This document shows positions 43,954 to 52,861 of a DNA stretch of 64,000 nucleotides, piece by piece. The notes under the pieces are model-generated. The model did no database searches. It had not been told where the DNA came from and worked only from the letters and a program-made list of their open reading frames with translations. The DNA is from Parcubacteria group bacterium (GTDB taxonomy: Bacteria; Patescibacteria; Paceibacteria; SW-4-49-11). Location: NCBI GenBank assembly GCA_943354045.1, contig CALRBF010000003.1:18005-82004 (forward strand), written 5' to 3'. A program made the translations under genes and the position numbers. Position 1 is the first letter of the stretch. Every line of letters starts with the position of its first letter.

Positions 43954-44859
43954 TTAATCCTTCACTTTATTAATAAATACTTCTTCTAACCTGTTCGTCT
44001 TATTCCTAATTCCTGTCACTTGTAACCCCTTGCTATGGAGTTCATTAGTAATAGTATACAAATCCTCACCCTGTAATAAATCTGTCTCTAGTCTCCCTTC
44101 TTCTATAACTCTATACCTTTTAGGCAATCCCTTAATCTCTCCAACCGTATCTAGAACCAAAGTATCTTTTTTAAGCTCTGATAATAATGCTTTGACCGTA
44201 CCAATTTCTAAGATATTACCTTTATTAATAATTCCTACTCTATCGCATAGATTCTCCGCCTCCTCCAGATAATGGGTAGTCAGGATAATAGTTACCCCTT
44301 CCTGATTTAGCTCCCTCACAAATTCCCACATCTCACGCCTCAAGTCCACATCCACTCCTGCTGATGGCTCATCCAGTATAAGTATTTCTGGTTTATGAAT
44401 CAGAGCACGGACAATCATCAGACGCCTTTTCATACCTCCAGATAGCTTCATCGAGACAGTATCTTTTTTGTCCCAAAGTCCCAGTCGTTTTAGTAAAATT
44501 TCAGCCCGCTCTTTAGCCTCCCCTGCTGGCATACCATAATATCCCGCTTGCTGTACTACAATATCCTCCACCTTTTCAAACCAATGAAAATTAAATTCCT
44601 GTGGCACCACCCCTAGATAAGTCTTGGCCTCTGAGGGAAATTTTGCAAAATCCAAACCATTAATTATAATCTCTCCTGAAGTTTTATTAGCAAGAGTAGT
44701 GAGTACATTAATTAATGTTGACTTTCCCGCTCCATTTGGCCCGAGTAACCCGAATATCTCTCCTTTATATATAGTTAAATCTACTCCATTGAGAGCTTTT
44801 ACCTTACCATCGCTATAGGTCTTATATAACCCCTTTATATCTAATGCAATATCTACCAT
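43954..44859 (-). CDS. ABC transporter ATP-binding protein (DrrA/YadG type)
   Basis: Walker A 'GLLGPNGAGKSTLIN', signature 'KLSGGMKRRLMIVRALIHKP', Walker B 'ILILDEPSAGVDVDLR', switch His in 'ILTTHYLEEAE'. The C-terminal ~85 residues form the extra domain typical of the ABC-2 exporter ATPases ('LEEVFINKVKD' at the end). 301 residues. It lies 3 bases after the DUF368 gene and 1 base before the permease. Confidence 0.93.
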   Translation of the reverse strand: MVDIALDIKGLYKTYSDGKVKALNGVDLTIYKGEIFGLLGPNGAGKSTLINVLTTLANKTSGEIIINGLDFAKFPSEAKTYLGVVPQEFNFHWFEKVEDIVVQQAGYYGMPAGEAKERAEILLKRLGLWDKKDTVSMKLSGGMKRRLMIVRALIHKPEILILDEPSAGVDVDLRREMWEFVRELNQEGVTIILTTHYLEEAENLCDRVGIINKGNILEIGTVKALLSELKKDTLVLDTVGEIKGLPKRYRVIEEGRLETDLLQGEDLYTITNELHSKGLQVTGIRNKTNRLEEVFINKVKD

Positions 44860-44862
44860 ATA

Positions 44863-45765
44863 TTATACTTTATCTGAATACTTTTTGAATACTGCAATTA
44901 ATCCAATTCCAATCAATATACTAATCCCTATTCCAAGTATATATTCTGAATCCCATGGAGTTTGTAATATATAACTTTTATCATTTACCTCAAAAAATGG
45001 CCACATTGCCCGTAATGATGCCAAGAGAATTCCCGTAATAATAGCCATAATAATACTATGATAAGAAGCTAAGGCTTTTTTGATTAAATTAATGAAGAGT
45101 AAAAATCCCACTCCAAGTCCACTAAAAAATACAATCAGTGGTAAAAGAGCAGTAAAATCTAATCCCACAATATCCCCCACTAACCCAAGAATATACTGAT
45201 ATAATCCCATTGCAACCAAAACAGTAGAACCACCTGATCCGAGTAACATAGAAGCAACCCCCAAAACTCCCCCAATAAAAATATATCCATAAGATGGGCT
45301 CGCAACAAGCTCAGTAGGAGTCAATGAGAATACTCCAAAGAAAACAATACTAGATACGATAAAAAGAATATAATGCAATGATTCTTTTTTATGAATACTT
45401 GCCCATGGCACTGAGATAGATGCCAAAATAAGCCCAAAGAAAAACCCATATACATATTGAGGTGCAATATCTAATAATGTATGCAAAAGCTGAGATAATC
45501 CAATTACCGCAATCAAGGTTCCAATACATAATGAAATCCCAAATCCCCAAGGAATAGCCTGAGCCACCGCCTTAACTTCAGACCATTTCCCACGACGCAA
45601 TATGATGACAGCAAATCCCGTTTTAATCAACTGAGAAATCTGAAAAAGAATATCAATGAATTTTTCATATATTCCCAAGACCAAAGCCAATGTTGCGGCA
45701 TTAAGTCCAGGGATAAGCTCTGCTACCCCCATCGCAATTCCTTGTAATACGGTAATTAAATTCAT
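44863..45765 (-). CDS. DUF368 membrane protein (PopT-like polyprenyl-phosphate transporter)
   Basis: DUF368 proteins recycle undecaprenyl phosphate across the membrane. Eight or more helices in 300 residues. The N-terminal family motif appears as 'GIAMGVAELIPGLNAATLALVLGIYEKFI', where PG-V-S-G-G-T-M-A is usual, and 'APQYVYGFFFGLILASI' and 'LLGSGGSTVLVAMGLYQYIL' mark the inverted repeat. It heads an operon with an ABC-2 exporter. With the divergent flippase this makes a carrier-lipid transport neighbourhood. Confidence 0.87.
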   Translation of the reverse strand: MNLITVLQGIAMGVAELIPGLNAATLALVLGIYEKFIDILFQISQLIKTGFAVIILRRGKWSEVKAVAQAIPWGFGISLCIGTLIAVIGLSQLLHTLLDIAPQYVYGFFFGLILASISVPWASIHKKESLHYILFIVSSIVFFGVFSLTPTELVASPSYGYIFIGGVLGVASMLLGSGGSTVLVAMGLYQYILGLVGDIVGLDFTALLPLIVFFSGLGVGFLLFINLIKKALASYHSIIMAIITGILLASLRAMWPFFEVNDKSYILQTPWDSEYILGIGISILIGIGLIAVFKKYSDKV

Positions 45766-45811
45766 ATACTTTTATACTAAAATATTAGACCTATTATAGC
45801 ATAAAGTATGA

Positions 45812-45838
45812 GACAATGATATAATAGATACAATTGTC
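45812..45838 (+). promoter_or_regulatory. Extended -10 promoter of the flippase gene within a short inverted repeat
   Basis: TGATATAAT (45817-45825) lies between GACAAT (45812-45817) and ATTGTC (45833-45838), a 6-bp inverted repeat that could be an operator. The leader is ~20 bases. Confidence 0.55.
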
Positions 45839-45852
45839 AGTAAAAACATGTT

Positions 45853-47136
45853 ATGGTGAAAGCCTTTATAAAAAAACAATATCATAGCCCCCTATTTCGT
45901 GGAGGTATGATTGTATTTATGGGATCATTTGGAGTGGGAGCTCTCAATTATATATTCAATATTATTGTCGCTCGTATACTCGACAAAGAGCAACTTGGTA
46001 CTTTTGCAAGTTTATTCTCCCTACTCACCATCATCATCGTATTAGGAGGTGCCTTGAGTTTAGTCGTAATCAAATTCTCCTCGGTACTCTATGCCAAAAA
46101 AGATTATCCCGCACTTGCTTCTTTTATACGAGCTTTATCCTATTATCTTGGACTCATATCACTCGGGCTTATTATTCTATTTGGTATTGCAAGCCCCTTT
46201 ATTTATCGATTTCTCCATCTTGAATCCTTTGGTCCACTTATCATACTCGCCTTGGCTCTCGGACTATCCCTCATAGGTTCTCTGGGTGGCAGTGTATTAC
46301 AAGGAACCCAAAGATTTGTCGGGTTTTCTCTATCCAGCCTATTTGGAGTAATAGCAAAAATACTAGCACTGATTATATTCACCCTACCTTTTTGGCCTAT
46401 GTCACCCGTGACTGGAGCAATGCTCGCGGTACCAATATCTAGTGTATTAATGCTAGTACTATCCCTTTATTTTCTCCGAGATATTTTAAAGGCATACAAT
46501 CCAGAAGCACCCCAATTACCCCATTTCAAATGGAAGGATATTATAATTTATACCATACCCACTACGGTTGCTGTATTAGGAATTACTCTCCTCAATTCTG
46601 TTGATATAATACTCGCCAAACATTATCTAATAGATGAGACATCTGGAGATTATGCAGGACTTGCCACATTAGGTAAAATAATATTCTTTGCTACTTCCGC
46701 CATTCCTGTTGCTATGTTCCCAATAGTATCCGCCCGCCACGCCGTCAATGAGCCTCATCACAAAATGCTGTATGCCTCACTCGCCTCAGTAGGACTGATG
46801 AGCGTAATTGCATTTATATGTTATCAATATTTCCCCGAACTTATTGTCAAAATTTTATTAGGAGACAAATTCCTCCCTATTGTCCCATTACTTGGAAAAT
46901 TTGCCCTTATTATGGGAATGTATTCTCTTATCAATGTACTCGTCAATTATAATCTCTCTATTCAAAAATATAGTCTCAGTGTATTCCCTATTATAGGAAG
47001 CATTACTATGGCCATTGCCATTGTATATAATAATTCCTCCCTGGAGAGCATTGTGAATGCCGTATTCTGGAATATGACAGGACTATTTGTAATAATGTCA
47101 TTGGTAAGCATATATCAAAATCGTAAAAGCACTTGA
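45853..47136 (+). CDS. Polysaccharide flippase (Wzx/MATE-like, MVF superfamily)
   Basis: Translocates lipid-linked oligosaccharides to the outer membrane face. About twelve helices in 427 residues. The N-terminal 'GGMIVFMGSFGVGALNYIFNIIVARILDKEQLGTFASLFS' layout (basic residue, glycine-rich helix 1, ARxLGxxxxG-like loop) is typical of Wzx/MurJ relatives, as is 'YAGLATLGKIIFFATSAIPVAMFPIVS' in helix 7. Monocistronic with a weak terminator-like fold after it. Divergent from the DUF368/ABC operon. Confidence 0.9.
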   Translation: MVKAFIKKQYHSPLFRGGMIVFMGSFGVGALNYIFNIIVARILDKEQLGTFASLFSLLTIIIVLGGALSLVVIKFSSVLYAKKDYPALASFIRALSYYLGLISLGLIILFGIASPFIYRFLHLESFGPLIILALALGLSLIGSLGGSVLQGTQRFVGFSLSSLFGVIAKILALIIFTLPFWPMSPVTGAMLAVPISSVLMLVLSLYFLRDILKAYNPEAPQLPHFKWKDIIIYTIPTTVAVLGITLLNSVDIILAKHYLIDETSGDYAGLATLGKIIFFATSAIPVAMFPIVSARHAVNEPHHKMLYASLASVGLMSVIAFICYQYFPELIVKILLGDKFLPIVPLLGKFALIMGMYSLINVLVNYNLSIQKYSLSVFPIIGSITMAIAIVYNNSSLESIVNAVFWNMTGLFVIMSLVSIYQNRKST

Positions 47137-47162
47137 TACAAATAATTTGTTCCTCGCTGGCG

Positions 47163-47196
47163 AGAGGCCCACATTAGCGAAATTAGATACGGGTCT
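47163..47196 (+). terminator. Weak terminator after the flippase gene
   Basis: GAGGCCC pairs with GGGTCTT (two G-T pairs) across a 20-base loop, followed by TTCTT. A smaller CTCGC-TG-GCGAG hairpin precedes it. Low stability. Confidence 0.4.
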
Positions 47197-47218
47197 TTTC
47201 TTAATATGTTATTATGTA

Positions 47219-47247
47219 TTTACAAATTAGCTAATCCATGATATAAT
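47219..47247 (+). promoter_or_regulatory. Strong promoter of the 40-residue peptide/RNA unit
   Basis: TTTACA, 17-base spacer, TATAAT preceded by TGA (extended -10). Confidence 0.78.
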
Positions 47248-47273
47248 GTTTATTATCCTATCATGGTAAATCC

Positions 47274-47396
47274 ATGAAACTCCGTGAAACCCCTCCCAAA
47301 AACCCGCCAAAGGAGAATAAGGAGTCTAGCATGGAACCGGCCCCAAAGCCTATCGTGCAAGAACAGAGGAACACAATCCCTCCAAATAAAGTTTAA
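47274..47396 (+). CDS. 40-residue Pro/Lys/Glu-rich peptide, or a small RNA
   Basis: A short frame begins 27 bases after the -10 and ends just before a strong terminator, so the transcript is ~180 bases. The product 'MKLRETPPKNPPKENKESS' followed by a second Pro-rich half ending 'IPPNKV' has no hydrophobic core and would be disordered. An internal ATG at 47331 has GGAG upstream. Whether the peptide or the RNA is the functional product cannot be told from sequence. Confidence 0.5.
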   Translation: MKLRETPPKNPPKENKESSMEPAPKPIVQEQRNTIPPNKV

Positions 47397-47401
47397 TCCC
47401 T

Positions 47402-47436
47402 CCCCGACACCTTAACTTGGTGCTCGGGGAAATTTT
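47402..47436 (+). terminator. Rho-independent terminator
   Basis: CCCCGACACC / GGTGCTCGGGG with one bulged base, loop TTAACTT, followed by AAATTTTTT. Confidence 0.88.
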
Positions 47437-47463
47437 TTATTCCACAACTCAAATATGATATAC

Positions 47464-47469
47464 TATAAT
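47464..47469 (+). promoter_or_regulatory. -10 element of the 206-residue gene
   Basis: TATAAT, 19 bases before the ATG. The -35 region (TCCACA at 17-base spacing) is poor. Confidence 0.5.
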
Positions 47470-47488
47470 AGCACCTTGTAAAAAAGTC

Positions 47489-48109
47489 ATGTTATCCCAA
47501 CTTCCGAAAACTCTCCGATTTGGACTTCAAGACCTGATTAATTTGATTCGTGAAACAAATCCTAGTATTAACCTTAGCTTATGGGGAAAGGGTGATGCAA
47601 AAACAGCAACACACCTTATTGATGAAGTAAATAATGGAGAATGTACCCTCGAATTGATTAATGGAGTATTGTATCGGAATATTAACGTTGTCAGTATTAC
47701 CATCACTTATCTTTCTCCAAATGGGTTACTCCATCTACAAGAAAAATATCAAATATTCACTGATAGCCGGCCACGTACTCGCAAGCTCCCCGACCGATGT
47801 TCTGTCGCAGAGAAGATAAAGATCGGTAAAGAAGAACCTCGCCTAGAAGCAGCCCTAAGAGCTATCAATAGAGAAGAGTTGAGTGAAATTCAAGCCGTCC
47901 CCGTTATTGCAAGTCAATTACAATTTATCAGGACGATTCAGGGAGAAAACCACTCATCAAGTTATCCTGGCATTATCACTGATAAGACAGTTCATATTTT
48001 TGAATGTGTATTTACGGACGTGCAATTCAATCCGAAAGGTTATACCGAAATTCAAGACGATAAAAAAACTCATTTTCATTGGGTACCTGTGCCCTCTCAG
48101 CCAGTTTAG
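47489..48109 (+). CDS. Hypothetical protein, possibly Nudix-like
   Basis: 206 residues. The segment 'GKEEPRLEAALRAINREELSE' (about 112-132) is close to the Nudix box G-x5-E-x7-R-E-U-x-E-E but is out of register at both ends, so hydrolase activity is doubtful. Late residues 'GIITDKTVHIFECVFTDVQF' and 'THFHWVPVP' would fit a Nudix beta-sheet. No signal peptide. Own promoter and terminator; the terminator overlaps the last codons, as in the next gene. Confidence 0.6.
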   Translation: MLSQLPKTLRFGLQDLINLIRETNPSINLSLWGKGDAKTATHLIDEVNNGECTLELINGVLYRNINVVSITITYLSPNGLLHLQEKYQIFTDSRPRTRKLPDRCSVAEKIKIGKEEPRLEAALRAINREELSEIQAVPVIASQLQFIRTIQGENHSSSYPGIITDKTVHIFECVFTDVQFNPKGYTEIQDDKKTHFHWVPVPSQPV

Positions 48110-48125
48110 CGACTGGCTTTTTCTT
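48099..48125 (+). terminator. Rho-independent terminator overlapping a stop codon
   Basis: AGCCAGT-TTAGCG-ACTGGCT then TTTTTC; the TAG stop of the upstream gene is in the loop. Confidence 0.88.
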
Positions 48126-48152
48126 TACTTTTTTATCATAATATGCTAATAT
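48124..48152 (+). promoter_or_regulatory. Promoter of the EEP-family gene
   Basis: TTTACT, 17-base spacer, TAATAT, 35 bases before the ATG at 48188. Confidence 0.65.
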
Positions 48153-48187
48153 TGCTCTGATTTGCACCTTCCCAATTGGGAGATATT

Positions 48188-49045
48188 ATGAAACCTTTTC
48201 GACTTGTGTCCTGGAATATTGGTGAAGGAGGACAACCGTCTTACCTCATCAAAGAAAGCTATATATGGACTCCACGACTTACATCCATCGCTAATTCAAT
48301 CAACTTTCTAAAAGCAGATGTCGTGGGGGTGATTGACGCTTTTGGCTGGAATAAATGGCCAAAAGGATTGTTTGAGGAAAAATTTCCTGAATACCGGCTT
48401 TCCCTCTATCCTCTAGGAGATATTGAAGACATTAATTATGCCATTTTGGTGAAAAAAGATATTTCTCCTGAGGAAGTCTCAATTAAGTCCGTACATTTGT
48501 TTAGAGATCGCAACGTTATAGAAATATCATTATATGGAGTAAATATTACGGTGGCTTATCTGGATGCCAATGATGCTGACAAAAGAAGAGGGGAATTTTC
48601 TTGCTTACTCTCCACAATCAAGCAAGATATCATTTTTGGTGATTTCAATACCATATTTTTTGACACCAATATTCTCTTTAGCTCTATTCCAAAATTCTTC
48701 CAATATTGGAGAACATTTGGACTATGGCTTTGTAGTAAAGATGTAAGAGAGATGTTTGTTCATCCCAAAGTCTTAGAGGCTCAAGGATGGATACAAATGG
48801 TCAATACTTCAAGTTTCCCATTACCCCATTTCTGGACGGGATTTTTGGCGAAAGGGATCAAATACCGTACAGCCTGGCTATGGAGGAATTTCTTCTTCCC
48901 TTGCCCGGCGCTTCAACTGGATCATTGTCTATGGAATACCCTGTCTAAGACACGAAGAGAAAATTTCCAGGTAGAAATAGTCTCCAGTACGTCAATTCAG
49001 AAGGCCTCAGATCACTGCCCCATTGTGATTGACTACACACCCTAG
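48188..49045 (+). CDS. Endonuclease/exonuclease/phosphatase (EEP) family protein
   Basis: Metal-dependent phosphodiesterase fold shared by DNase I, exonuclease III and sphingomyelinase. 'RLVSWNIGEGG' supplies the N-terminal Asn, 'DIIFGDFNT' the G-D-F-N motif, 'ALQLDHCLW' the Asp, and 'KASDHCPIVIDY' the S-D-H-x-P motif. The usual metal-binding Glu after the first strand ('QE') is not obvious ('VVGVIDAFGW'), so activity may be altered. The ATG at 48188 is preferred over one 12 bases upstream because GGGAG lies 5 bases before it. Substrate unknown. Confidence 0.85.
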   Translation: MKPFRLVSWNIGEGGQPSYLIKESYIWTPRLTSIANSINFLKADVVGVIDAFGWNKWPKGLFEEKFPEYRLSLYPLGDIEDINYAILVKKDISPEEVSIKSVHLFRDRNVIEISLYGVNITVAYLDANDADKRRGEFSCLLSTIKQDIIFGDFNTIFFDTNILFSSIPKFFQYWRTFGLWLCSKDVREMFVHPKVLEAQGWIQMVNTSSFPLPHFWTGFLAKGIKYRTAWLWRNFFFPCPALQLDHCLWNTLSKTRRENFQVEIVSSTSIQKASDHCPIVIDYTP

Positions 49046-49075
49046 CCACTCCCCCTTACGGAGTGGCTTTTTTAT
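49044..49075 (+). terminator. Rho-independent terminator, partly bidirectional
   Basis: AGCCACTCC-CCCTTAC-GGAGTGGCT followed by TTTTTATTTTTT. It overlaps the EEP stop codon and the 3' end of the convergent glycosyltransferase. Confidence 0.9.
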
Positions 49076-49808
49076 TTTTTAATTTTTTAACTTGCTTCTG
49101 ATAATATCTCAAAATTCTAAGGCGATAAAATATTCCAAGGGTGTCAACAAAAGTATCTCGGGTAGTTTTATATGTCACACCACTTGCAGTTAGGTTGAGA
49201 TATAATCTTACTGGCACTTCCAAAATAACATATTTATAATAGCGAGCTAATACCAACATCTCTATATCAAAAGCATAACGCTTTACCACCATTTGATCCA
49301 TAATAAAGGTGATTTTCTCCCGCTCAAACCCCTTGAGACCCACCTGTGTATCGCTAACCCCCAATCCGAATAATGCAAAAGTAGTAAGTTGCGCACAAGC
49401 ACTAATAACTCGTCGGAAAAAAGGATATTGAATCACCGAACCTCGAGCCCGTTTTGACCCAATCACCACAGGGGCTTCGGTAATCTGTAGGGTTGCAATC
49501 ACCAAAGAAATATTCTCAACCGGAAAATCAAGACCCGCATCATAGAAAACCACATATTTACCCTTAGCAAATTGCAATCCATACTTCAGAGCCCAACCCT
49601 TACCTTGATTCGGGGTAGAGAGATTAACGGAGGTCAACTCTGACTCATAGGGGTAGGCCGCATCAAAAGTCTCCTGACATCCATCAATTGCAATAATAAT
49701 TTCTATATTTTCTGGCTGTTTGATAGCATAAGCCTCGAGAGCTAGAATTGTTTTGGCGATATTCTCCTTCTCCTTATAAGCCGGTACAACAATACTAATA
49801 TCAACCAT
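49056..49808 (-). CDS. Glycosyltransferase family 2, polyprenyl-phosphate sugar synthase type
   Basis: Resembles dolichyl/polyprenyl-phosphate glucose or mannose synthases, which load a sugar on the carrier lipid for GT-C enzymes. 'DISIVVPAYKEKENIAKTILAL', 'NIEIIIAIDGCQE', 'NQGKGWALKYGLQFAKGKYVVFYDAGLDFPVENI' and 'DTQVGLKGFER' fit this group. 250 residues, no membrane helix. It lies just downstream of a large membrane protein that could use the lipid-linked sugar. Its own minus-strand TTGCAT-N18-TATTAT promoter is visible near 49830-49860. Confidence 0.87.
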   Translation of the reverse strand: MVDISIVVPAYKEKENIAKTILALEAYAIKQPENIEIIIAIDGCQETFDAAYPYESELTSVNLSTPNQGKGWALKYGLQFAKGKYVVFYDAGLDFPVENISLVIATLQITEAPVVIGSKRARGSVIQYPFFRRVISACAQLTTFALFGLGVSDTQVGLKGFEREKITFIMDQMVVKRYAFDIEMLVLARYYKYVILEVPVRLYLNLTASGVTYKTTRDTFVDTLGIFYRLRILRYYQKQVKKLKNKKATP

Positions 49809-49872
49809 ATATTATGATAAATTCTTATCCTTATAATAGCATAGAAATTATATTTTATGCAAAAATATCTTA

Positions 49873-52254
49873 TTATTTTCTCCCCCAAAACCAAACTGTT
49901 TGAATCCCTAGCCACACAAAACCTAATATTGCGAGGATAATGAGTCCATAGGATATAATCTCTGCAATTACTACATTCCGAGCTTTATGATAACCAAATT
50001 CACATTCTGAATTAGCGGGTAATATGGCTGATTGAGTAAGCCCATTGAGCTCAGACTTGGTATTAATAGTTTTATCTCCACAAGCCCATTTGAATTGAGG
50101 ATTATAGACTTCTGCCACATTGACATTTCTCTCCTTATCCCCCGTTCTCACCATGGGACTATAAGAAAATCCAACCTCCATTTTATCTCCAGAGATATAT
50201 TCTTTTACATCTGGTACTTCATAAATACGATATCCCTCTATAGTAGATTTCACCCATTTTAATTCTGACTTCCTATCTAGGAGATAGCAAGCTACCAGAT
50301 TTCGATTTTCCTTGAATCTATCATCACAATAATTATCGTAGCTCGTCGTCACAATATATTTGACATTATTTTCTCGTAGTATAGGGACCCATTCTGGAAC
50401 AGAATATTGAAGGAGTATTTTTTCAAAATTATTAAATACTCTCTGATCAATAGCCATAGCTCGCGTATGATTCCAAGCCCCATCATCATCCCGCGTTAAG
50501 TCAAGAATACGATATTCCTGATTAGGATTAAGTTTATCTATTATTTTTTTTGCCCTATCAATACCAGGATAATGATCCTCCATAGAAGGTACCGTATAAA
50601 ATGTATACATTTTTAGACCCTGATACCGAGCTGAAACTAATATCATTATCAGGAATACAGGAATAGAAAATACCCCCACCATACGCCATTGCTTTGCCTT
50701 CATCTCGCTCACCACATAATACCAAGTAAGCCCACCCAAGATAGCAATACCAAGAGCAAATATCATCATAAATCTCCCCGGAGTGCGCAGTCCCCAAAAA
50801 TACGGGAAATACTCATTCAATACTCGATATAACCAAGACTTGCTATACCCAAGAGCAAGATAGCCCGCGATACCAGAGCCAATCCAAAGAGGAAGTATAT
50901 ATTTGTTTCGCCTAAACCACAGAATAGATAAAATACCAAAACTTGTCCAAATCAACCAAATAATACGATTATCTAGAGGAATACTTGTGAGAGAATATCC
51001 AATTTCCCCCGATACAATACCCTCTTTATTTTGAAGATACCCAATTTCTGTAATAGTAGGAGAATAATAATCTTTTACAAAAGGGGCTATACGCTCCTGA
51101 GTCTGAGATTCATCTAATAATCCTGTATTCGCTCGATACCCAAAGAATGTCGGTACCAACATATGGAGTCCCGCCAATACTACAATAATCCATACCCCAG
51201 AGAATAATCCCAAACGCCGTACTAATTCTCGCTGAGACTTATAATCAATCAGAGCAATACCCAACATAATAATTACTAGAGGAATTACATTCGTGAATAC
51301 CATAGTAATACCAGAAATCAATGTACTCAAAGCTACAATAATACCCAATACCAAAGTCCGATGTATCAACCCAAACCAATTTGGCTTATGTCTCATCAAC
51401 CAAATCCAATCATTTACAATCCAAGGAAGCAAAGCATAAGCAATACCGAATTCCACCACACCATTCAATACCGAGAGATAAAATGGATTTAATATATATA
51501 TAAGCGTAGCGAGAATCTGAACCCCAATACCAAGAGGTCCCTTTGTCGCTTGAGGGAGAATAGCTCTCATCAACTTTATAATACCCACGGCAGCAATACC
51601 TACACTCAATAGCTGATGGATTTTTATCCCCAGATAAAAGTCCCCTGCCAAGAATGAGAGAATATTGGTATATGGAATAAACCAAACACTACTTATCGTG
51701 TTCCATATAAATCCAAATTTATAGCTCCAACCTACTATCAACTGGCTCCATATATCCAGTTGATAACCTACACCCATCCCCATATCCAGGAAACTATTAT
51801 GAGGAATGCCATCTTTAAAGAAATATTTCCCAGACACATAAACAAGGGATATGCCTACTATCCCAATAATCCAAATATAATTAGGAATTTTGGTTATTTG
51901 TTTATGTCCCCAATTACCAGCTTTTTCTAAAAAACTCTCTAAACCTTGCCAGCGCCATCTCTGATTACTCCAAATTTCACTAAAGACCATAATACACATA
52001 AGATAATAGACATTCACCGCCAAAGCTTCAGCCAATTTATCTAATTTGAGAAACAAGGCAATCGGAGTCAGAGTCAAAAACCCCAAAGCTATATACCCAG
52101 CTGGACGATTATCTATCCGAAACAAAATCACCCCCGCCACATATGCCCAGATTAAAGCTGACAATATACTTCCCAAAAACAAAAAAACAATCACAAAAAC
52201 TGCAATGACAATTGCTAACTTCACCCAATCTAGACCCGTAATTTCTGATTTCAT
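49873..52254 (-). CDS. Large multi-pass membrane protein, likely GT-C glycosyltransferase-like
   Basis: 793 residues with about thirteen helices, a long extracytoplasmic C-terminal domain (about 545-765) and a final helix. 'LRTPGRFMMIFALGIAILGGL' and the 'LDMGMGVGYQLDIW' loop after helix 4 resemble YfhO/AftD-type membrane enzymes that use polyprenyl-phosphate sugars. No fully conserved catalytic motif is identifiable. Paired with the polyprenyl-phosphate sugar synthase downstream. It has the same domain plan as the 719-residue protein at 56286-58445, so the two are probably distant paralogues. Confidence 0.75.
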   Translation of the reverse strand: MKSEITGLDWVKLAIVIAVFVIVFLFLGSILSALIWAYVAGVILFRIDNRPAGYIALGFLTLTPIALFLKLDKLAEALAVNVYYLMCIMVFSEIWSNQRWRWQGLESFLEKAGNWGHKQITKIPNYIWIIGIVGISLVYVSGKYFFKDGIPHNSFLDMGMGVGYQLDIWSQLIVGWSYKFGFIWNTISSVWFIPYTNILSFLAGDFYLGIKIHQLLSVGIAAVGIIKLMRAILPQATKGPLGIGVQILATLIYILNPFYLSVLNGVVEFGIAYALLPWIVNDWIWLMRHKPNWFGLIHRTLVLGIIVALSTLISGITMVFTNVIPLVIIMLGIALIDYKSQRELVRRLGLFSGVWIIVVLAGLHMLVPTFFGYRANTGLLDESQTQERIAPFVKDYYSPTITEIGYLQNKEGIVSGEIGYSLTSIPLDNRIIWLIWTSFGILSILWFRRNKYILPLWIGSGIAGYLALGYSKSWLYRVLNEYFPYFWGLRTPGRFMMIFALGIAILGGLTWYYVVSEMKAKQWRMVGVFSIPVFLIMILVSARYQGLKMYTFYTVPSMEDHYPGIDRAKKIIDKLNPNQEYRILDLTRDDDGAWNHTRAMAIDQRVFNNFEKILLQYSVPEWVPILRENNVKYIVTTSYDNYCDDRFKENRNLVACYLLDRKSELKWVKSTIEGYRIYEVPDVKEYISGDKMEVGFSYSPMVRTGDKERNVNVAEVYNPQFKWACGDKTINTKSELNGLTQSAILPANSECEFGYHKARNVVIAEIISYGLIILAILGFVWLGIQTVWFWGRK

Positions 52255-52325
52255 ATATATCTAATTGTATCATTTTTAAGACAATTAGCAACTTGTCCAT
52301 TTATACTATAATTATCACTAAATAA

Positions 52326-52347
52326 AAAAAGATGTGGCACAGATAAG
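52326..52347 (-). terminator. Leftward terminator in a repeated 22-bp element, copy 1
   Basis: The 22-bp sequence is shared with 55101-55122. Read on the minus strand, GTGGCAC-TTATCT-GTGCCAC (plus 52334-52353) is followed by ATCTTTTTTT. No leftward gene is seen to its right, so it may end a short antisense RNA or be a relic. Confidence 0.6.
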
Positions 52348-52402
52348 TGCCACACCCTTCACACCACTATATACATATAATTTATCCATATACAAGCTTA
52401 AA

Positions 52403-52467
52403 CCCACCTACAAAGTTGAGGTGGGTAAATTATTGCTTTTTGTCAAATAAAAATCTGTACAAAAAGC
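52403..52467. promoter_or_regulatory. Two adjacent hairpins in the 254-base gap
   Basis: CCCACCT/AGGTGGG (52403-52425) and GCTTTTTGT/ACAAAAAGC (52435-52467). They lie just before a weak TGTACA-N17-TATTAA promoter for the gene at 52509. I see no coding frame between 52255 and 52508. Confidence 0.55.
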
Positions 52468-52508
52468 CAAAAATATGTTATTAATATGTTGGTTTTCATT
52501 ATCAACCC

Positions 52509-52754
52509 ATGACCAAAAACCATCGCTCAAAGTATCCGAGAATAATACTTATTTGTACAATTACAGTAATATTGTGCTTCACCGCAGTTACAACTGGGGC
52601 CATAAATCCCAAACAAATGCTAATATTGGCGAGTAATAATCTACATAATTTTCTCAATGACAGAACATACCCAGATCCAAATGATCCAAATGCTCAATGC
52701 TCAGTTATGACGCAAAAGCCTTGGTATCAAAGGGGGGGACCTTGCTGGAAATAG
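52509..52754 (+). CDS. Small secreted or membrane-anchored peptide with a Cys pair
   Basis: 81 residues: a basic start (M-T-K-N-H-R-S-K), one hydrophobic segment (about 11-31, 'IILICTITVILCFTAVTTGA') that could be a signal peptide, and a ~50-residue tail ending 'CSVMTQKPWYQRGGPC' with two cysteines 15 apart and then W-K. No recognised family. It has its own promoter and strong terminator. The signal plus C-terminal Cys loop is the layout of exported peptides such as bacteriocins or pheromones, but nothing here proves that role. Confidence 0.6.
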   Translation: MTKNHRSKYPRIILICTITVILCFTAVTTGAINPKQMLILASNNLHNFLNDRTYPDPNDPNAQCSVMTQKPWYQRGGPCWK

Positions 52755-52774
52755 CGTCACATCACAACAATACT

Positions 52775-52806
52775 CCATCGCAGGCAAACTGCGGTGGTTT
52801 TTTATA
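52775..52806 (+). terminator. Rho-independent terminator
   Basis: CCATCGCAG-GCAAA-CTGCGGTGG then TTTTTTAT. Confidence 0.9.
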
Positions 52807-52861
52807 TATATTATTAACAAAAAATTTGTTTATGATACTATAGTCATTGCCTCTGATTGAA

